A stretch of 9,624 nucleotides of DNA from Endomicrobiia bacterium (GTDB lineage Bacteria; Elusimicrobiota; Endomicrobiia; Endomicrobiales; Endomicrobiaceae). A program made the position numbers and the translations under genes. The notes under the pieces are model-generated. The model was not told the DNA's origin. It searched no databases and worked only from the letters and a program-made list of their open reading frames with translations. The DNA is taken from contig BNVT01000041.1 in the NCBI GenBank assembly GCA_025998295.1, positions 1 through 9,624 of the forward strand, given 5' to 3'. Positions within the stretch are counted from its first letter, which is position 1, and the number at the start of each line of letters is the position of its first letter. Shown here in pieces: positions 6,741 through 9,624 of this stretch.

Positions 6741-6903
6741 TTAATTCCCCCCTTTACATCTATTTTATCAACACTAGGACATCATTCTGTTCTCTACGAC
6801 GTACTCGACAGACTTTCTTTGTTTTGTATCTTCAAAAGAATCTAATTCGAAACAAAATATAAGTGGATTATAAGCTAGGTAGGATATTTTAAAATTTTTG
6901 TAA

Positions 6904-7263
6904 GATTTTAACAAGTATATGTTCTTCATGCTATTGTATAAGCCGGATAGCAAACAGCCTTTATTTGCAAGCGTAGTAACCCTGACAGAGGGCAAATAAT
7001 GACAACGCTCAAAGTGTAGGCAGGGTAGTCAAGAGAAGTTTTTTGACACATGATTAAACAGCGATAAACTAAGTGTGCACGGTTTGAGACTCGGGCTATT
7101 ATGCTTGTGCTGTTAAATGGAAAATCTACAAGAAGTGCAGCAATTTGCAAGACATATGAGTATAACCACAACCCAAATATATGCACATAATATAGACAGA
7201 GCAAACAACAAATGCGAGGCATTGATACGCATGCGATATTTAGTTAGTATATACAACACATGA
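6904..7263 (+). pseudogene. remnant of a tyrosine recombinase (phage integrase/Xer-like), C-terminal catalytic half
   Basis: Reading one frame gives LLYKPDSKQPLFAS (from 6931), then stops, then EKFFDT*LNSDKLSVHGLR (from 7033). A shifted frame gives AIMLVLLNG (7095-7121). The first frame then resumes with ENLQEVQQFARHMSITTTQIYAHNIDR (from 7120). In the tyrosine recombinase family these correspond to the strand before the active-site box, the H-x-x-R box (HGLR, 7078-7089), the second helix, the ARH box and the catalytic Tyr (7180-7182). At least three in-frame stops (6997, 7000, 7051) and two frameshifts (around 7089-7120) break it, and the N-terminal half with the first catalytic Arg is not seen. 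The reading ends at 7263, directly before the AT-rich region upstream of parA. The remnant implies a past integrated or resolved mobile replicon. Confidence 0.75.
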
Positions 7264-7311
7264 TATAACTTACAGTTATATTATACATTATATATCATAT
7301 TATAAAATATG
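7263..7311. promoter_or_regulatory. AT-rich inverted repeats upstream of parA (possible operator, promoter or parS)
   Basis: ATATAAC (7263-7269) and GTTATAT (7275-7281) form a perfect 7-bp inverted repeat with a 5-nt spacer. CATATT (7296-7301) and AATATG (7306-7311) form a 6-bp inverted repeat with a 4-nt spacer. ACATTATAT is also repeated directly (about 7285 and 7313). Partition loci with ribbon-helix-helix partners commonly bind short repeats directly upstream of parA to act both as centromere and to repress the operon; that role here is inference. AT-richness makes some such repeats expected by chance. Confidence 0.4.
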
Positions 7312-7347
7312 TTACATTATATGCTATATTACAAAACAAAGGATTGT

Positions 7348-8112
7348 ATGCCACAAGACATAATAGCAGTAGTAAATCAAAAGGGCGGTGTTGGCAAAAG
7401 CACAACAGCACATGCCCTAGGAATAGGGCTTGCTAACAAAGGATTTAAAGTACTTTTTATTGATTTAGATGGACAGGGCAATTTAAGCTATATGCTTAAT
7501 GCAGACATGCAAAAAGGTTCTGTTTTGGATTTATTAATGCGTAAAGCAAAAATAAATGATGTTTTGCAACATTGTCAAAGGGCAGATTTAATAGCGTCTA
7601 CACCAATGCAAGCTGGGGCAGACAGCATCATAACAGCTACAGGCAAAGAATATAGACTAAAAGAGGCGTTAGAGGACGTAATAAGCAAATATGATTATAT
7701 TATCATAGACACTCCTCCATCACTTGGAATACTTGTAATAAACGCTTTAACGCTAGCTTATACCGCAATAATTGCTACACAAGCAGATATCTTCTCATTA
7801 CAGGGGATATCGCAGGTAAACGAAACGATAAACACTGTAAAGCAGTACTGTAATAATGCATTAAAGATAGGAGGGATATTGCTTACTAGATACAACGAGC
7901 GAACGCTCATCAGCCGTGATATTGCAGAGACTTTAGGCAAAATCGCAAGTAACCTAAAGACTAAATTGTACAAGGCAACAATTAGAGAAAACATAACAAT
8001 AAAAGAGGCTCAAAGCACAAGGCAAGATATTTACACTTATGCGCCTAATAGTAATGGCGCTCGTGACTATCAAGAGTTTGTAAAGGAATACATATCAATA
8101 CCAAGGGGGTAA
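7348..8112 (+). CDS. parA: ParA-family partition ATPase
   Basis: The product is 254 aa from the ATG at 7348, chosen because AAAGGA lies just upstream (7338-7343) and the protein then begins, as is typical, a few residues before its P-loop. An in-frame ATG at 7309 would add 13 unlikely residues. The deviant Walker A KGGVGKST is at residues 12-19, with both the signature Lys12 and Lys17. The A' motif FIDLDGQGN is at 37-45, with Gly where most relatives have Pro. Walker B (YDYIIIDTPP) is at 115-124. There is no N-terminal helix-turn-helix domain, so this is the short Soj/type Ib-like form. ParA proteins bind non-specific DNA in the ATP state and move plasmid or chromosome cargo through their centromere-binding partner. 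The next gene starts 3 bp downstream and fits that partner. The frame is intact, unlike its neighbours. Confidence 0.9.
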   Translation: MPQDIIAVVNQKGGVGKSTTAHALGIGLANKGFKVLFIDLDGQGNLSYMLNADMQKGSVLDLLMRKAKINDVLQHCQRADLIASTPMQAGADSIITATGKEYRLKEALEDVISKYDYIIIDTPPSLGILVINALTLAYTAIIATQADIFSLQGISQVNETINTVKQYCNNALKIGGILLTRYNERTLISRDIAETLGKIASNLKTKLYKATIRENITIKEAQSTRQDIYTYAPNSNGARDYQEFVKEYISIPRG

Positions 8113-8115
8113 CAA

Positions 8116-8418
8116 ATGAAAGACTTTAAACAAGCAGCCGCTGCACAGTTTATAAGCTCAAAGACACACAATGATAAAAAGGAAGTAGAAAACAATGAAG
8201 AGCTTGTAATAGAAAAGAATCAAGAAGTAAAAAAGCACAAAGAGGAACTTACGATAGAAAAGAAAGCAATGGTAGAAACAAAAACAAAGCACTTAAGCTT
8301 ACTAGTTAAGCCCAGCACTTATGCTAGATTAAAAGCACAAAGCAAAAACAAGGATTTGAGCATAAATGAAATAGCAAACCAAGTCCTTGAGTATTATATA
8401 AAAGGTACAATAGTGTAG
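8116..8418 (+). CDS. small ribbon-helix-helix protein, probable ParA partner (centromere-binding)
   Basis: The product is 100 aa. The SD AAGGGGG (8103-8109) lies at the 3' end of parA and the gap to the parA stop is 3 bp, so the two are almost certainly translated from one message. Residues 1-20 (MKDFKQAAAAQFISSK) are a short amphipathic tail. Residues 20-55 are a Lys/Glu-rich, flexible or helical linker. Residues 57-96 (KHLSLLVKPSTYARLKAQSK, then helix 2 DLSINEIANQVLEYYI) have the strand-helix-helix pattern of ribbon-helix-helix DNA-binding domains. In type Ib partition systems such small proteins bind the centromere and stimulate ParA through the N-terminal tail. Position and shape support this role, but sequence identity to a known partner was not tested. 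Confidence 0.75.
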   Translation: MKDFKQAAAAQFISSKTHNDKKEVENNEELVIEKNQEVKKHKEELTIEKKAMVETKTKHLSLLVKPSTYARLKAQSKNKDLSINEIANQVLEYYIKGTIV

Positions 8419-8441
8419 GCCTTGTAAATAATTCTCAAAAT

Positions 8442-9058
8442 GTGGTTAAAAATAAAAGAAACAAGAAAATGAAAAAAGAAAAAGAATTAGAGCCGTTTTT
8501 TACATTTAATAATGCTTGTCTCTACATTGGAAGTGTTATTAATATATCTAGTTTCAAAAAAGAATTTTGTGATTTAATTATTACATCTCCCCCCCCTTAT
8601 AATGTTGGAATTGAATATAATTCAAATGACGACGTTTTAAGTTATGAGGACTGTTTAATATTTACTAGAAGATGGTTAGCAAATTGTTACTACTAGACAA
8701 GAGACACCGGTCGTATGATATTAAATATTCCTCTTAACAAAAACTTAAAATCTGGCAAAAAAAGCGTCAGAGGCAGATATAACAACACTTAGCGCAAAAA
8801 GTAGGTTGGAAGTATCATTCAACTATTGTATACAATGATGGCAATATATCAAGACGCACAGCGTGGGGGTCTTTTATGTCCGCTTCTGCCCCCTATGTAA
8901 TAGCAGCTGCTTGAGTTAATACTTGTCTTGTATAAAAAAGACTGGAAAAAATTTATGGTAGTAAAATTTCAGATATAACAAAGAAAGATTTTATAGACTG
9001 GACAAATGGGATATGGACTTTTAACGTGGAGAGTAAAAAAATGAAATGTTTGCGTTAG
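8442..9058 (+). pseudogene. DNA methyltransferase (N4/N6, TSPPY type), decayed and truncated
   Basis: The first 84 codons read LYIGSVINISSFKKEFCDLIITSPPPYNVG, the start of a beta-type adenine-N6/cytosine-N4 methyltransferase with catalytic motif IV (TSPPY). The motif has one extra Pro from a run of eight C (8589-8596). A TAG at 8694, where ANCYYW-TRDTGRMILNIPL continues, replaces a Trp codon. Later pieces lie in shifting frames: ADITTL (from 8773), AQKVGWKYHSTIV and ISRRTAWGSFMSASAPYVIA (8792-8905), ELILVLYKKDWKK (from 8913) and GSKISDITKKDFIDWTNGIWTFN (from 8957). Frameshifts therefore lie near 8765, 8791, 8912 and 8955. It stops at 9058 after ESKKM, so the C-terminal half with the SAM-binding FxGxG motif is missing. 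It is inactive as it stands. It may once have been an orphan or restriction-linked methylase of the plasmid; no nuclease gene is visible. Confidence 0.85.
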
Positions 9059-9093
9059 AGCAAAAACAAGGAAATAAAAAGCGAAGGTAAGCC

Positions 9094-9504
9094 ATGACGC
9101 ATAAAAAGCCAAAACTAAAGGTATTTATTAATTTAAATAAACTTTGGTATACATACATTACAGAATTTGGAGGAAAAGATTATGTAGAAACTCATATAGG
9201 CAAAAATATCGATAGAAAAGATGAAAGTATAGACATACATATAATATTTCTTGACGGTAGAAAAAACAATGAAGTATGGTTTGAGGAGCATGGTTTAAAA
9301 AAAGTAACATCTGATCTCATAGAGAAAATATCAGAACATTTACATTTTGTAATGCTTGACCACGCAAGACGTGAATATGAAAAAGATGAAGATATTGATA
9401 TATATAAAGAGGTTTATGGGAAATACTCTAGTTCGCCAGTGAGTAGTTTCTTGTTTGATAATAAACAATACTCCCATATGTTGTTACGTATTTTTATACA
9501 TTAG
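9094..9504 (+). CDS. hypothetical protein, 136 aa, 3' end abutting an IS
   Basis: The ATG at 9094 has GAAGG 6 nt upstream. The product is hydrophilic with no signal peptide or membrane segment (MTHKKPKLKVFINLNKLWYT...). Alternating hydrophobic stretches (KVFINLNKLWYTYI, SIDIHIIFLDGRKNNEVWF) suggest a mixed alpha/beta fold, followed by an acidic helix (HARREYEKDEDIDIYKEVYG). I do not recognise the family. The stop codon at 9502-9504 overlaps the first bases of the apparent IS terminal repeat, so the last residues (SHMLLRIFIH) may be native or the protein may be cut short by the insertion. It follows the methyltransferase remnant by 35 bp in the same direction. Confidence 0.55.
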   Translation: MTHKKPKLKVFINLNKLWYTYITEFGGKDYVETHIGKNIDRKDESIDIHIIFLDGRKNNEVWFEEHGLKKVTSDLIEKISEHLHFVMLDHARREYEKDEDIDIYKEVYGKYSSSPVSSFLFDNKQYSHMLLRIFIH

Positions 9505-9624
9505 ACCTCTTGCATAACTAATATATAAAAGTACAATAGAAGTACTATGAAACAGAAAAAGAAAGCATGCGGGTCAGATGGAATGGGTTTAGGCGATTAA
9601 TGGGAGTAAAGAAAGGGACGTTTG
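9503..9624 (+). mobile_element. left end of an IS5-like insertion sequence, cut by the window edge
   Basis: AGACCTCTTGCATAAC at 9503-9518 resembles the AGACCT..TGCA-type terminal inverted repeats of IS5-related elements as I recall them. About 60 bp further, a frame open to the window end (from ATG 9567) reads MRVRWNGFRRLMGVKKGTF. FRRLxGVKKxTF is like the N-terminal segment of IS5-group transposases from several endosymbionts. The frame is open from just after a stop at 9537. Only 122 bp are visible, so the other terminal repeat, catalytic DDE residues and target duplication cannot be checked. Confidence 0.5.
9567..9624 (+). CDS. partial transposase N-terminus, IS5-like
   Basis: Nineteen codons are visible before the window ends. 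The segment FRRLMGVKKGTF is the only recognisable part and matches the opening helix typical of this transposase group. No strong SD is seen before the ATG at 9567, and the start could be elsewhere in the frame (back to 9540). A competing ATG at 9547 in another frame stops after 17 codons. Confidence 0.4.
   Translation, partial: MRVRWNGFRRLMGVKKGTF

Noticed and set aside
6774..7222. Two minus-strand ORFs (73 and 98 codons)
   Set aside because: They overlap the plus-strand tyrosine recombinase remnant, which explains this sequence, and they lack SDs and domain signals.
7758..7994. Minus-strand 78-codon ORF
   Set aside because: It lies inside parA on the opposite strand and is a shadow.
1..9624. 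tRNA, rRNA or riboswitch genes
   Set aside because: No TTCGAATC-type T-arm, rRNA core or recognisable riboswitch sequence was seen by eye on either strand; a covariance-model scan could not be run.

Overview
The window is AT-rich DNA with an accessory, probably plasmid-borne or plasmid-derived, character. It carries a ParA partition ATPase with a small ribbon-helix-helix partner, a decayed tyrosine recombinase, a decayed DNA methyltransferase, the left end of an insertion sequence, and many direct repeats. Clear Shine-Dalgarno sequences (AAAGGAG, AAGGGGG), Sec signal peptides, low-GC codon use and heavy gene decay suggest a bacterium with a reduced, repeat-rich genome, such as a host-associated or endosymbiotic lineage. 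I cannot name the taxon from sequence alone. TGG serves as Trp in the methyltransferase remnant and TGA behaves as a stop, so there is no sign of code reassignment.

Left part (about 676-5169, minus strand): four consecutive open segments read like one very large gene of about 1,490 codons, in this order: Sec signal peptide, Lys/Glu-rich linker, long poly-Ser tracts with repeated modules, then a very long charged coiled coil. Three breaks separate the segments, near 4342, 3682 and 3109. Each can be repaired by adding one base. At 4342 the missing base is visible directly by comparison with two sister repeats. The locus is therefore a recently broken gene, a phase-variable surface protein, or an intact gene with assembly indels. 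About 675 bases downstream of it hold only short direct repeats and hairpins.

Middle (5170-6413): mostly non-coding. It has a CT-rich tandem duplication (about 138 bp twice) directly upstream of the giant gene. Further right are 66-bp tandem repeats containing a perfect 17-bp palindrome. A small secreted protein (6414-6740, minus strand) follows.

Right part (6904-9624, plus strand): the 3' half of a tyrosine recombinase survives as a frameshifted remnant. It ends directly at an AT-rich stretch with inverted repeats, which precedes an intact parA / ribbon-helix-helix pair with 3 bp between the genes. Downstream is a beta-type DNA methyltransferase pseudogene with a nonsense codon, several frameshifts, an altered catalytic motif and no 3' half. 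Next is an unrecognised 136-aa ORF, whose stop codon abuts what looks like the terminal repeat and first transposase codons of an IS5-like element running off the window. The partition pair is the only part of this module that looks functional; the surrounding recombinase, methyltransferase and IS fragments show an eroding mobile replicon or its integrated remains.
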